The notes under the pieces: model-generated
The model's database searches: none
What the model was told of the DNA's origin: nothing
The model's input: only the letters and a program-made list of their open reading frames with translations
Shown: positions 34,994-44,329 of the stretch, piece after piece
How the letters are laid out: each line of letters starts with the position of its first letter
Position numbering within the stretch: the first letter of the stretch is position 1
Source of the DNA: JANSWP01 sp041941305
GTDB taxonomy: Bacteria; Bacteroidota; Bacteroidia; Chitinophagales; Saprospiraceae
Direction of reading: 5' to 3'
Assembly: GCA_041941305.1 (NCBI GenBank)
Contig: JBGTQJ010000012.1
Coordinates: 1-64,000 of the forward strand
Length of the DNA: 64,000 nt
Translations under genes and position numbers: made by a program

Positions 34994-37864
34994 TTATCCA
35001 ACAACGATGTTTATCATTCGCTTTGGCACCACAATTACTTTTCTTACAGTCTTTCCGTCTATCCATTTCTGAATATCTTCCAATGCCAAAGCTGCCTTTT
35101 CCATTTCTTCTTTTGAAGAATCAGCTGGAAAATCAGCTACTGCTCTCTTTTTCCCATTAATACAAACAGGATAGGTAATTGAATCTTCAACTAAATGTTT
35201 GGCTTCAAATACAGGATAGATGGAGACATTAACAGAAGTGTCATTGCCCAATTGATGCCACAATTCTTCAGCAACATGAGGAGCAAAAGGTGCTACCAAG
35301 ACTACCAATTCTTGCAAAACATCCTTTTTATGGCATTTCAATGATCGCAATTCATTGGCGCAAACCATAAAAGCACTTACACAAGTATTGAATGAAAAAC
35401 GTTCAATATCCTCTGTTACCTTCTTTATACAGGTATGCAAAACTTTCAATTCATCCTTACTTGGAGCTGCCTCCGTCACTACAAATTCTCCATTTTCATT
35501 GTAAAACAAACCCCACAAACGCCTCAAAAATTTGCTGACACCATCTATTCCCTTAGTATCCCAGGGTTTTGATTGCTCTATTGGTCCCAAAAACATTTCA
35601 TACATGCGAAAAGTATCTGCACCATACTTTTCAACTACATCATCAGGGTTGATGACATTGTATTTAGATTTGGACATTTTGCCAACTTCGGACACAGTGA
35701 ACAATTGACTATCAGTTTTATCTCCAAAAGATTCAAATTTTCCGTTTTGGTAGATTCCATATCCACATTCAAAAATGGCATTCGCGTACTCTGGTCGCCA
35801 ATCAATGAATTTTTTGATAGAGTCAATATTCATATATGAATCTTGAGAGCCATAGTTTTGCACATAATCTACATGAACGGGAATTTTGGTGACATTATCT
35901 TGAGGATACTTTCCTTTTTTAACTAATCCTGCACAAACAAATTTTGACTGACCATTTTCCTTTTCCTTCAACAAATACATGCTTTCAATGACTCCCTGAA
36001 TCATTCCCTGGTTGATCAACTTCCGAAAAGGTTCCTTGGTAGGTACCAAGCCTTTGTCGTACAAGAATTTATGCCAAAAACGGGAATACATCAAATGCCC
36101 AACTGCGTGCTCTGTTCCTCCAATGTACAAATCAACATCTTTCCAATAATTGATGGCTTTCTGACTCGCAAACTCTGCATCATTATTTGCATCCATGTAT
36201 CTTAAAAAATACCAGGAAGAACCTGCAAAACCAGGCATGGTATCTGTTTCACGTGTCCAACCATTGGGTAAATTAACCCAGTCTTCTGCTCTAGCCAAGG
36301 GTGATTTTGTACCTGAAGCAGGTTTGTATTCTTCCAATTCTGGCAACTCCAATGGCAAATCTTTTTCATCCATGGCATGAGCAACTCCATCTTGATCGAA
36401 CATTATTGGAAATGGTTCTCCCCAATATCTTTGGCGGCTGTAGATGGCATCCCTTAATTTGTAGTTGATTTTTGCCATTCCTATGCCCATCATTTCAATT
36501 TTTTCATTAATTGAGTCAATGGCATCCAAAACCTCCATACCATTCAAAAAGTCGGAATTGATCATCTTTCCTACCTTGTCTTCAATGGTTGCCCCCGCAT
36601 ACATACTCTTATCAATTATTTCAATAATCTCCAAGCCAAATTTTTCAGCAAAACGATGATCGCGTTCATCATCTGCAGGTACTGCCATAATGGCTCCGGT
36701 TCCATAATCTTTCAATACATAATCACTTATCCATATTGGAATTTTGGCGCCATTAAATGGATTTTTTGCATAAGCCCCGGTAAAGGCACCAGTGACGGAT
36801 TTTGTTTCCGACATACGCTCCCTTTCAGATCTGGCTCCAGCATATTTAAGATATTCATTTATTTGAGATTTTTGGTCTTCTGTAGTAATCTTTTCAACCA
36901 AATCATGCTCTGGAGCCAAAACCATAAATGTGGCCCCAAAAATGGTATCAGGCCTTGTTGTATATATTTCAATCTGCCCTTCGTGACTTTCCAAATCGAA
37001 AAACATTTGGGCACCTGTTGAACGACCGATCCAATTTCCCTGCATTTTTTTCATGGATTCTGACCATTCAATGTCATTTAAATCATTCAACAATCTTTCT
37101 GCATAAGCTGTAATCCTCAAAGACCATTGCAACATTGGTTTGCGTTCTACTGGATAACCACCCCGTTCGCTTACTCCGTCTTTTACTTCATCATTTGCCA
37201 AGACGGTTCCTAAAGCTTCGCACCAATTTACATAAGTCACCTTTCGATATGCCAAACGATAATTCATTAATACATCATCTTTTTCCTTGGCTGACATAGC
37301 TGTCCAATCTTCAGCTGAAAAAACCTCTTCTTGATTGGAGGCTGCATTAATGTTTGAATTCCCTTCTTTTTCAAAACTGTTGATCAATTCAGCAATGGGC
37401 TGTGCCTTTTGGGAATTATTACAGTAATAGTGTTCGAATAATTGCAAGAATATCCATTGTGTCCATTTGTAATAGGAGGGATCACAAGTTTGAACCTCTC
37501 TGTCCCAATCAAAACTGAATCCCAAGTTTTCCAATTGTTCTCTATAGCGTCTGATGTTTTTAGCGGTAGAGACAGCCGGGTGAACACCAGTTTGGATGGC
37601 ATATTGTTCAGCGGGTAATCCAAATGCGTCGTAACCCATAGGATGCAAGACATTAAATCCTTTTAATCTTTTGTATCTGGAAAAAATATCCGAGGCGATA
37701 TAACCTAAGGGATGTCCTACGTGCAAACCTGATCCTGACGGATAAGGAAACATATCCAAGACATAATATTTTGGCTTATCTGATTGATTATCAATTTTGT
37801 AGATATGGTTGTCTTCCCACCATTTTTTCCACTTTTTTTCAATATCTCTGGGTTTATATTCCAT
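34994..37864 (-). CDS. leuS: leucyl-tRNA synthetase
   Basis: This 956-residue class I synthetase charges tRNA-Leu with leucine in the cytoplasm. The HIGH-type motif is in GLHVGHPLGY near residue 48 and the KMSKS motif is in GKMSKSKYN near 728. A CP1 editing domain lies between them (about 240-430, with TTRPDTIFGATFMVLAPEH). It is somewhat longer than the E. coli enzyme. One obvious extension is the serine/asparagine-rich stretch around residues 160-190. The gene is single, with a long divergent intergenic region shared with the Clp-like ATPase gene. Confidence 0.97.
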   Translation of the reverse strand: MEYKPRDIEKKWKKWWEDNHIYKIDNQSDKPKYYVLDMFPYPSGSGLHVGHPLGYIASDIFSRYKRLKGFNVLHPMGYDAFGLPAEQYAIQTGVHPAVSTAKNIRRYREQLENLGFSFDWDREVQTCDPSYYKWTQWIFLQLFEHYYCNNSQKAQPIAELINSFEKEGNSNINAASNQEEVFSAEDWTAMSAKEKDDVLMNYRLAYRKVTYVNWCEALGTVLANDEVKDGVSERGGYPVERKPMLQWSLRITAYAERLLNDLNDIEWSESMKKMQGNWIGRSTGAQMFFDLESHEGQIEIYTTRPDTIFGATFMVLAPEHDLVEKITTEDQKSQINEYLKYAGARSERERMSETKSVTGAFTGAYAKNPFNGAKIPIWISDYVLKDYGTGAIMAVPADDERDHRFAEKFGLEIIEIIDKSMYAGATIEDKVGKMINSDFLNGMEVLDAIDSINEKIEMMGIGMAKINYKLRDAIYSRQRYWGEPFPIMFDQDGVAHAMDEKDLPLELPELEEYKPASGTKSPLARAEDWVNLPNGWTRETDTMPGFAGSSWYFLRYMDANNDAEFASQKAINYWKDVDLYIGGTEHAVGHLMYSRFWHKFLYDKGLVPTKEPFRKLINQGMIQGVIESMYLLKEKENGQSKFVCAGLVKKGKYPQDNVTKIPVHVDYVQNYGSQDSYMNIDSIKKFIDWRPEYANAIFECGYGIYQNGKFESFGDKTDSQLFTVSEVGKMSKSKYNVINPDDVVEKYGADTFRMYEMFLGPIEQSKPWDTKGIDGVSKFLRRLWGLFYNENGEFVVTEAAPSKDELKVLHTCIKKVTEDIERFSFNTCVSAFMVCANELRSLKCHKKDVLQELVVLVAPFAPHVAEELWHQLGNDTSVNVSIYPVFEAKHLVEDSITYPVCINGKKRAVADFPADSSKEEMEKAALALEDIQKWIDGKTVRKVIVVPKRMINIVVG

Positions 37865-38189
37865 GATTTTTTATTGATTTAAATTTTGAACCGCGAAGAA
37901 AAAGATTTTTTAGAAAAGGAGGGACACAGAATGACACTGAATTGAAAGTTTTTCAAATTGCTCATTTAAAGAGCTGGTCTAAAAATCAATCCGCTTTTGC
38001 CCCTTATTACTTAAAAATCATAGCAATATAGAAAGGTGCGCAAAGGACGTTGCGACTTGGAATTGGTTATTGAAAAAGAAAAATGTAAATATCATTTAGG
38101 TCATTCTTTACTTGATTGAGTAGAAAACCCTTTTTTTTCAAAATAGTTCCTTTCTTTGAACTTTAAATTATTGAATACTTTTTCAAAAC
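37865..38189. other. divergent intergenic region, leuS and Clp-like ATPase
   Basis: These 325 bases separate divergently transcribed genes and should hold both promoters. It is AT-rich. I see no open reading frame of note, no convincing riboswitch and no strong palindrome. Confidence 0.4.
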
Positions 38190-41100
38190 ATGCCCAACAT
38201 AACCCTGACCGTTCCTACTATTGTTCAAACAGCTCTGATTGATGATCATCTGCATTATCATCTTCGCCCACTATTCTTTAATCACCCAGTGGCTACCCAT
38301 AGGAGATACGATAGGGCTGTTGCAATTTTTAAAAGAGAGTTGAAGCATTATTTCAGAGGTTATGTTTTGAATAGGGAAAATTCTCATCACCTGTTTTGGT
38401 ATTTATTTAATCCAAAGGTTACTTATACCACTTTTCCACTTTCTCTTATAGTAAAAAAGCAAAATATAAGTGGACGATTTGGTGCCGCCTCTTTTCAAGT
38501 TCAGGAAAAAACATTTGTTGCTTTACCCGCATTTCACAATTTTGTTTTTCTAGCCGAAGGGAAATTAAAAGGTAAAGGTGCTCTGCAGTCGCAAGCAGAG
38601 AATGTTATCAAAAATTTACTAAAGTTATACAAAGAAGAAGATGGGAGCGATTTTGATGAAGAAAGATATTTTTCAGATAAAAGAACTTTTGTTTCAACGA
38701 TTGAGCAAACTGTAAACGTTGGTTTCGATAAATATAAATTTGAGCAAGTTGAATATCAATGGTTTTTTTCAGCTGTAGGAGGAACTCAAGAATTTGATGG
38801 TTCAATGGAACTTGAAAAAACCGGAATTGACTTAAATGCTAAGTATCCTGAAGAACTTCAAAGAGCATATTATCAGGATGATTTGGTGAGTCAATTGTAT
38901 CAAATCATTTACAAAAAAGAAAATACTCCCATTGTACTAATTGGAGGGGAAGGGTATGGAAAACATACGGTTATTGAGGAGGTAGTATTTAGGTACCTGA
39001 GTGATTTTTATGGAAAAATAAAAGGCAGAAAACAACATCTCTGGCATTTAAATCCTAATCGCGTTATTTCGGGAATGAGCATAGTTGGAATGTGGGAAAA
39101 GAGATTCGAATCTATTCTAAAATTTGTGATGAAACCTCTGACCAAAGCATCAAATTCCGATATTTTGTTGGTAGATAACCCGGTAGCACTATTCCGAATA
39201 GGAAAATCAGCTTCTAACAGTCTAACACTGGGAAATGTCCTTAAACCCTATTTGGAAAAAAGGCAATTGCAACTGGTTTTACTAGCAAGCCCAGAAGAAT
39301 GGAAAGTTGTACAGGAGCAAGACCGGGGTTTTTCAGATTTATTTCAGATAATTCGACTAAAGGAACCCAATCGGGAAAAAGCCGTGAAGATAGCCTTGCA
39401 TTTAAGGAAACAACTCGAAGTGGAAAATGATTGCAGAATTAACATTCAGGCTATTAATCAAATGTTTGCCATCCATCGTAACTATTTGAAAAATAAAGCT
39501 TTGCCTGGTGCGGTTGTTAAAATGATGTCCCAGCTAGCAACAAAATATCGATACAAAACCATAGATGCAACTGAAGTACGTGAAGAGTTTCAATTTTACA
39601 GTGGTCTAAAAGAAAAGATATTTGACGAAAGTTCGGTATTTGAAAAAGGAGAGGTTAAAAAAATGATGGAAAGTGAATTGGTTGGACAACCTAAAGTAAT
39701 CGATTCATTAGTGGAAGTCGTCCATTCCATCAAATCAAAGCTGAATGATAAAACAAAACCAATAGCCTCATTTATGTTTATTGGTCCAACTGGAGTGGGA
39801 AAAACGCAGGCTGCAAAAGTGCTTTGTAAATATCTAATGGGAAGTGAAAAACCTTTGATGCGGTTTGACATGAACGAATACATAGATATTGGGGGTTTGG
39901 AGCGATTAATTGGAGATTATTACAATCCTGAGGGTCAACTGACTGGAAAAGTAAGATATCAACCTTTTGGAGTATTATTGTTTGACGAAATAGAAAAAGC
40001 ACATCCCAAAATTCATGATTTATTATTGCAGGTTTTAGATGATGGTAGATTGACTGATAGCCTTGGAAGAACAGTTGATTTTTCCAATACTATTGTAATC
40101 ATGACTTCTAATGTTGGTGCCAGGGAAGCTTCAACACAACTTGGCTTTGGTACAGCTAAAAGAGATGAGGGTGCTGTGTATAGAAAAGCTGTTGAAAAGA
40201 AATTCAGGCCAGAGTTTATTAATAGAATTGACCGAATCGTCATTTTTAATCCACTAGCAATAGAACATATTCTTGGAATAGCAAGATTGCAAATTAAGGA
40301 ATTACTAAAACGCGATGGTTTCGTACGCAGGACAACCATCCTTAATATCAGCCAGGAAGCTTTGGAATGGGTTGCAAAAAGAGGCTATGATGAAAGAATG
40401 GGGGGACGGGCTTTAAAGAGGCAGATTGAGCGGGACCTCACCACCCTGTCAGCCCAACAACTAATATCAACTTATAGTGAGAGTCCTATTTTCTTTGATA
40501 TTCTTTTGGAGGATAATAGGTTGGTTCCTAAAATCACACCTTTGAGGTTTGTAGACCCATTGGAGAACAATTGGATTCCTGAATTGCCAGATGAAACAAA
40601 GGGTAAATCATTTTATTCCAGATTGTTGAATGAACTGGAATCTTTGGAAAGAAAAATAGTGCAATTAGAAGATTACGAGGAAGAAGAGGAGTCTGGAATG
40701 ATTGTCATCGGCAATGATCAGGGGGAGAATTTAAATTGGCAACATTATGATTTTAAAAACAAAGTTGCGGAAGCAAAGGAGAAATTAAATACCATACGGT
40801 TAGGGTTTAGAGATCGATATTTTAGAGAAGGACCTGCGATTCCATTAAGATTGAAAGGAGGAAATTTGGTCGGTAGTAATGATTTGTCAGTAAAAGGAAT
40901 TCGCGAAAATTATAAAGACAGATTATTTCAAGAAGAAGCGTTAAAAGAAATAAGAGAAACTTATCAATATGCTCCGGCGCAATTTGATAGTTTGAAAACA
41001 GAATTTATCAAAAATTTTCTTGATGTTGCTTTTTTAAAAGTATTTTCCAAAGGCTTTTTAAAGGGCAATTCAGAAAAAATCTCGATCCAGTTTAAATCAT

Positions 41101-41480
41101 TTATTACCTCACAGGGAGAAGAGCAAATTCAATTTTTGATTGAACTTTACTGTTCATTGCTAGAGAAACTTGAAATACAATATGAAGTTTTGAAAGACCA
41201 GCAAATCATAAATTCAGAAGGTTATTCACTTTATGAATTATTAGGAGGAGAAGAAGGTCTGCATTTGTTTTATTTAGCTCATCAGAATCCACTACCTATA
41301 CAATTAAAATTGATTCAAAATAACCGTGAATTAGACCCTGTTTTTGAGGTTATACGTATTTATGATGGAACGAATACACTTACAGATTTGAGGACCGGCT
41401 TTTCCAATGATGTAAATATTACGCCTGAGGAGTTCAAACTATTATTATTTGCAGGGATCCAAAGTAAAACTTTGGCTTGA
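38190..41480 (+). CDS. divergent Hsp100/Clp-type double AAA+ ATPase
   Basis: This 1096-residue protein has a long N-terminal region (1-225) unlike the Clp N-domain. The first AAA+ module (about 235-470) is degenerate: Walker A reads GGEGYGKH and Walker B ends DN instead of DE. No ClpB-type middle domain is seen. The second module (about 500-770) is intact, with GPTGVGKT (about 530-538), LLFDEIEKAH (about 595) and FRPEFINRID. A loop reading TQLGFGTAK near 651 falls where ClpC/ClpA carry their ClpP-docking tripeptide. Residues 780-1096 form an acidic, coiled-coil-containing extension of no known family. It should be an unfoldase or disaggregase; the substrate is unknown. Confidence 0.8.
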   Translation: MPNITLTVPTIVQTALIDDHLHYHLRPLFFNHPVATHRRYDRAVAIFKRELKHYFRGYVLNRENSHHLFWYLFNPKVTYTTFPLSLIVKKQNISGRFGAASFQVQEKTFVALPAFHNFVFLAEGKLKGKGALQSQAENVIKNLLKLYKEEDGSDFDEERYFSDKRTFVSTIEQTVNVGFDKYKFEQVEYQWFFSAVGGTQEFDGSMELEKTGIDLNAKYPEELQRAYYQDDLVSQLYQIIYKKENTPIVLIGGEGYGKHTVIEEVVFRYLSDFYGKIKGRKQHLWHLNPNRVISGMSIVGMWEKRFESILKFVMKPLTKASNSDILLVDNPVALFRIGKSASNSLTLGNVLKPYLEKRQLQLVLLASPEEWKVVQEQDRGFSDLFQIIRLKEPNREKAVKIALHLRKQLEVENDCRINIQAINQMFAIHRNYLKNKALPGAVVKMMSQLATKYRYKTIDATEVREEFQFYSGLKEKIFDESSVFEKGEVKKMMESELVGQPKVIDSLVEVVHSIKSKLNDKTKPIASFMFIGPTGVGKTQAAKVLCKYLMGSEKPLMRFDMNEYIDIGGLERLIGDYYNPEGQLTGKVRYQPFGVLLFDEIEKAHPKIHDLLLQVLDDGRLTDSLGRTVDFSNTIVIMTSNVGAREASTQLGFGTAKRDEGAVYRKAVEKKFRPEFINRIDRIVIFNPLAIEHILGIARLQIKELLKRDGFVRRTTILNISQEALEWVAKRGYDERMGGRALKRQIERDLTTLSAQQLISTYSESPIFFDILLEDNRLVPKITPLRFVDPLENNWIPELPDETKGKSFYSRLLNELESLERKIVQLEDYEEEEESGMIVIGNDQGENLNWQHYDFKNKVAEAKEKLNTIRLGFRDRYFREGPAIPLRLKGGNLVGSNDLSVKGIRENYKDRLFQEEALKEIRETYQYAPAQFDSLKTEFIKNFLDVAFLKVFSKGFLKGNSEKISIQFKSFITSQGEEQIQFLIELYCSLLEKLEIQYEVLKDQQIINSEGYSLYELLGGEEGLHLFYLAHQNPLPIQLKLIQNNRELDPVFEVIRIYDGTNTLTDLRTGFSNDVNITPEEFKLLLFAGIQSKTLA

Positions 41481-41606
41481 ATGCTTACTAAAAAGAAGAA
41501 AGCATCAAAACCGAGCGGAAATGATGCCCTCTACATTAACCAACAGAGTTGTTCTGGAAAGTTGGAGAGAGCAAAAAAGCGAGAGCGCAAGAAAGCGTGT
41601 TTTTAG
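41481..41606 (+). CDS. possible 41-residue basic protein after the Clp-like gene
   Basis: An ATG follows directly after the TGA of the Clp-like gene and opens a frame of 41 residues, rich in lysine and arginine (it starts MLTKKKKASKPS and ends RKKACF). The abutting start suggests translational coupling. There is no family match I recognise and the composition could arise by chance, so it is only a candidate. Confidence 0.25.
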   Translation: MLTKKKKASKPSGNDALYINQQSCSGKLERAKKRERKKACF

Positions 41607-41643
41607 AGTTAGCATGACTTTGGTCGTTCTCTGGGACTAAACT

Positions 41644-41964
41644 TTAAAGGTTCATGCGGTTTTGTTCAAACCTGAAAAAATGGTCTTTCAAAATGGTCCA
41701 GATACTTCTTTCCGAAAGATTAAATTTTGATGCAAGTGTTTGTACTGTTTTTGTTTTGTGTTTCCCTTTTTTAGGGTAAAGTGTGTCAAATTCTTTCAAG
41801 ATGGTGTAACGTTTTATCGTTGAATCTTCTATCAAATTGTGATCAATTAAATAAGTAATAAAATTGCCGATGTTACCTTGGGAGTGATGTTGATCACAAT
41901 AATGAGTAAAACTAGATTCTAAACTTGACTGAAAATTGTCAAGCATATTTTTTCTTAGGGACAT
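41644..41964 (-). CDS. small hypothetical protein with a C-terminal helix-turn-helix-like segment
   Basis: This is a 106-residue soluble protein. The N-terminal half (DNFQSSLESSFTHYC and FITYLIDHNLIE) is helical. The C-terminal part, TVQTLASKFNLSERSIWTIL, has the spacing of a helix-turn-helix recognition unit. It may bind DNA or act as a small regulator. I know no named family. Its own ATG at 41964 and position beside the following lineage-specific gene support it as real. It converges with the Clp-like gene. Confidence 0.65.
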   Translation of the reverse strand: MSLRKNMLDNFQSSLESSFTHYCDQHHSQGNIGNFITYLIDHNLIEDSTIKRYTILKEFDTLYPKKGKHKTKTVQTLASKFNLSERSIWTILKDHFFRFEQNRMNL

Positions 41965-42170
41965 GGTGATTTCTGAATGTTAAACGGTTAAGGAAAATTT
42001 CGCGACTGAAGTACTTCCGATGACGATGTAAAGATGATTTAGCCTTTTTGTTATCACAACCACATTTTTTTAATTTTTTAGATTTATTTTAATTCTTTTT
42101 TTTTGATAAAAATCTGTAAATTAACTATTTATAGTATATTTTTTTAGGTTAAAAAATAGGATTATTGTCA

Positions 42171-43559
42171 ATGATAAGAAGTAAATTATTTTCAATTTTA
42201 AGTTCTTTTTCCATTGAAGAACTGAAAGACTTCCGAAAATACTTAACTGGTCTTTATGGTGGAAAAAAAGAATTAGGCAAGATTTTTCGGTATGTTCAGA
42301 AATATTATCCAGAATTCAATTCACCTAAATTGGATAAGAAAATTGCTTTTCATAAGATTTTTGGAGCTGATAAGGACTATAATTATCATAAATTAATGGA
42401 GGGGCTTTCTGAGTTGAATAAAATTGCAAAAGAATTTATCATATGGAGGAAAATGAAAAAGGATTCTTTTGAAAGAAATTGGGTTTTGTTGAATTATTAT
42501 AGAGAAAGAAACCTTGAACGACTGCATGGATTAACCTATAAGAAACTAGAAGAAACTCAAATAAAAAAAGGATTTTGGGGGTATTTTGAAAAATTTAAAC
42601 TTCATTATGCAGCTTACTTTTCTGCGTTTGGTAATGACATTGTAGGATTAGGAGGGGAGTTAACCCGTTCCATTAAGTTTTTAGATTTATTTATTGTTGG
42701 AGCAAAACTAAAGTTGGGTAATGAAGCAAAGGCTAGAGAATTGGTACTTCGAGAAAGCCACCAACACCGGTTTATTGATGTTATTCAACAACAAATACCT
42801 GAATTTCAGGAATACGAATATTTAAAGCTTCAGCATTTAGCTTTCTTATTAAAAGTTAATCCTTCGAAGGAATCGTTCAATAATTTGAAATCATTTTTCT
42901 ATGGAAATTGGAAGGCCCTCCCCTATTTGGAAAGTTATACAATACTAACAGCTTTAATGAATTTTACAATTAGAGAAAAAAACAAGGGGGATAAAAAAAT
43001 AGAATTAATAACATTTGAATTAATGAAATTCGGAGATTTCAATAATTTATTTCTCGAATTGGGAAATATTAGTTCCTATAAATTTCATAATATCATTAAT
43101 ACTGGTTGTAATTTAAATGAATTTAGGTGGGTTGAAGCCTTCATAAAAAAATGGAATGATTTCCTACCACAAAAAGAAAGGGTTGATGGTACAAATTTGG
43201 GTTATGGTTACTTATTTTTTGCACAGAAAGAATATAACCAGGTTATTTCAACCCTTGGGGAGGTAGAATTTTCTAATCCAATAATAGCCATAAGGGCCAA
43301 GCCACTATTATTAATGTCTTACTATGAAACTAATGCTGGCTTTGAATTTATTTTTTCTAATTGTAGGGCATTCGAACATTTTTTAAGAAGAAATAAGAGA
43401 TATTTCAGTGAAGGAAATCATCAAAGTCACTTAAATTATTTACTTTTCTTAAAGAGAATAGTCCAAAAAAATTACTCTTATTCAAAGATCCTATTTGAAA
43501 TTAAAAACCAAAAAAAATGTATTTATAAGCAATGGTTAATTGAAAAGGTTGAAAAGTAA
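42171..43559 (+). CDS. hypothetical protein, all-helical, unknown function
   Basis: This is a 462-residue soluble protein, starting at ATG 42171 (a TTG two codons upstream is also possible). It opens SKLFSILSSFSIEELKDFRKYL and is rich in Lys, Phe, Leu and Tyr, with predicted helices throughout and no membrane segment. I recognise no domain. The helical pattern resembles a TPR-like or other solenoid scaffold, but no consensus repeat is clear. The gene is preceded by about 200 bp of very AT-rich sequence and ends in a bidirectional terminator shared with a small peptide gene. Confidence 0.75.
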   Translation: MIRSKLFSILSSFSIEELKDFRKYLTGLYGGKKELGKIFRYVQKYYPEFNSPKLDKKIAFHKIFGADKDYNYHKLMEGLSELNKIAKEFIIWRKMKKDSFERNWVLLNYYRERNLERLHGLTYKKLEETQIKKGFWGYFEKFKLHYAAYFSAFGNDIVGLGGELTRSIKFLDLFIVGAKLKLGNEAKARELVLRESHQHRFIDVIQQQIPEFQEYEYLKLQHLAFLLKVNPSKESFNNLKSFFYGNWKALPYLESYTILTALMNFTIREKNKGDKKIELITFELMKFGDFNNLFLELGNISSYKFHNIINTGCNLNEFRWVEAFIKKWNDFLPQKERVDGTNLGYGYLFFAQKEYNQVISTLGEVEFSNPIIAIRAKPLLLMSYYETNAGFEFIFSNCRAFEHFLRRNKRYFSEGNHQSHLNYLLFLKRIVQKNYSYSKILFEIKNQKKCIYKQWLIEKVEK

Positions 43560-43586
43560 ATGCCCCAACTATTTAAGTTGAGGCAT
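43560..43586. terminator. bidirectional terminator between convergent genes
   Basis: ATGCC-c-CAACT (43560-43570) pairs with AGTTG-a-GGCAT (43576-43586) around a 5-base loop. It lies directly after the stop of the 462-residue protein gene and 12 bp past the stop of the convergent peptide gene. The T-runs are short on both sides, so it may be a weak terminator. Confidence 0.55.
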
Positions 43587-43597
43587 CTAAACACAAA

Positions 43598-43747
43598 TTA
43601 TCCATTAGTCATCTCATCAATAATGATTTGAATAATATCCTCTCCTCCCTTAATCTTCTTTAAAGCTTTTTTGTCAAGCTTTAAATTTTCTCTTTCTAAT
43701 TTGTTTAATTTTTTTGTGTTAGCGGACTTTTGAAATTTGGATTTCAT
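43598..43747 (-). CDS. double-glycine leader peptide, natural-product or bacteriocin-like precursor
   Basis: A 49-residue open frame (ATG at 43747, TAA ending at 43598) encodes a lysine-rich N-terminal part followed by LDKKALKKIKGG. That is the double-glycine leader motif found in Bacteroidota peptide precursors that are cut and exported by C39-peptidase ABC transporters. Cleavage after GG would release a 14-residue acidic, isoleucine-rich tail (EDIIQIIIDEMTNG) with no cysteine. No transporter or modifying enzyme is in the window, so maturation would depend on genes elsewhere. Two hairpins lie 33-66 bp upstream of the start. Confidence 0.65.
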   Translation of the reverse strand: MKSKFQKSANTKKLNKLERENLKLDKKALKKIKGGEDIIQIIIDEMTNG

Positions 43748-44329
43748 AACTGAGTGATTTTAAATTAGAGAATATTTCAGGCATAAAATGCCCTTAGCTG
43801 TATCACATACAGCATTAGTGACTTTATTGTTACAATTAACCTAAATAGATATACCTATCTGCATCGAATAAGAAAGGAAAAGCAATAGAAATGCAGTATT
43901 TTATTGAAGCGCTTAACCTTACTTAATAACCCTAAGGCATACCAGCTACGGTACCAAGAAAAATGATGGAAATTGTAAATGAGAATTCTTGAAAATGAAT
44001 GGAATTAAAAAAGCGGTGTGAATTAGAGATTTTGGTGACATACTTTTTCGATTTTGTTTTTAGAGTGACTTTTAAATATGGCGTAAAACATAAAAACGTA
44101 TATCTTGCTTTAAATAGTTCATCACATTACAATTATTTCATTTTTTTTATGACCAATCATAAAATTTGTTAAAAAACAATTTTGTGGAACCAAATCATGT
44201 AAACGATAAACTTCTAAATCTTACTGTTTGTTATCCTACACAAGAAAAACTACATTTGCGGCGATTTTTTCAAGATAACTCTAGAGAAGTTCATTTTGAA
44301 AAAATTAAACAGAAAACTATACTTCATAA
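43748..44329. other. intergenic region with two hairpins upstream of the peptide gene
   Basis: No protein gene is supported in these 582 bases. Two perfect small hairpins lie in the leader of the minus-strand peptide gene: GGCAT-AAA-ATGCC (43780-43792) and GCTGTAT-CAC-ATACAGC (43797-43813). The right half should hold the promoter of the ferredoxin gene. A 92-codon frame at 44166-44444 overlaps the ferredoxin gene out of frame and is not supported. Confidence 0.45.

Noticed and set aside
36656..37113. Plus-strand frames of up to 121 codons opposite leuS
   Set aside because: They are antisense to a fully conserved housekeeping gene and contain no motif.
37385..37653. Minus-strand 89-codon frame inside leuS
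   Set aside because: It is an out-of-frame shadow on the same strand as leuS, which is intact.
39110..39125. GATTCGAATC-like word resembling a tRNA T-arm
   Set aside because: It lies inside the Clp-like coding frame and no cloverleaf can be drawn around it. I saw no tRNA in the window.
41449..41640. 63-codon frame across the end of the Clp-like gene
   Set aside because: It overlaps the end of the Clp-like gene in another frame and has a shadow-like composition.
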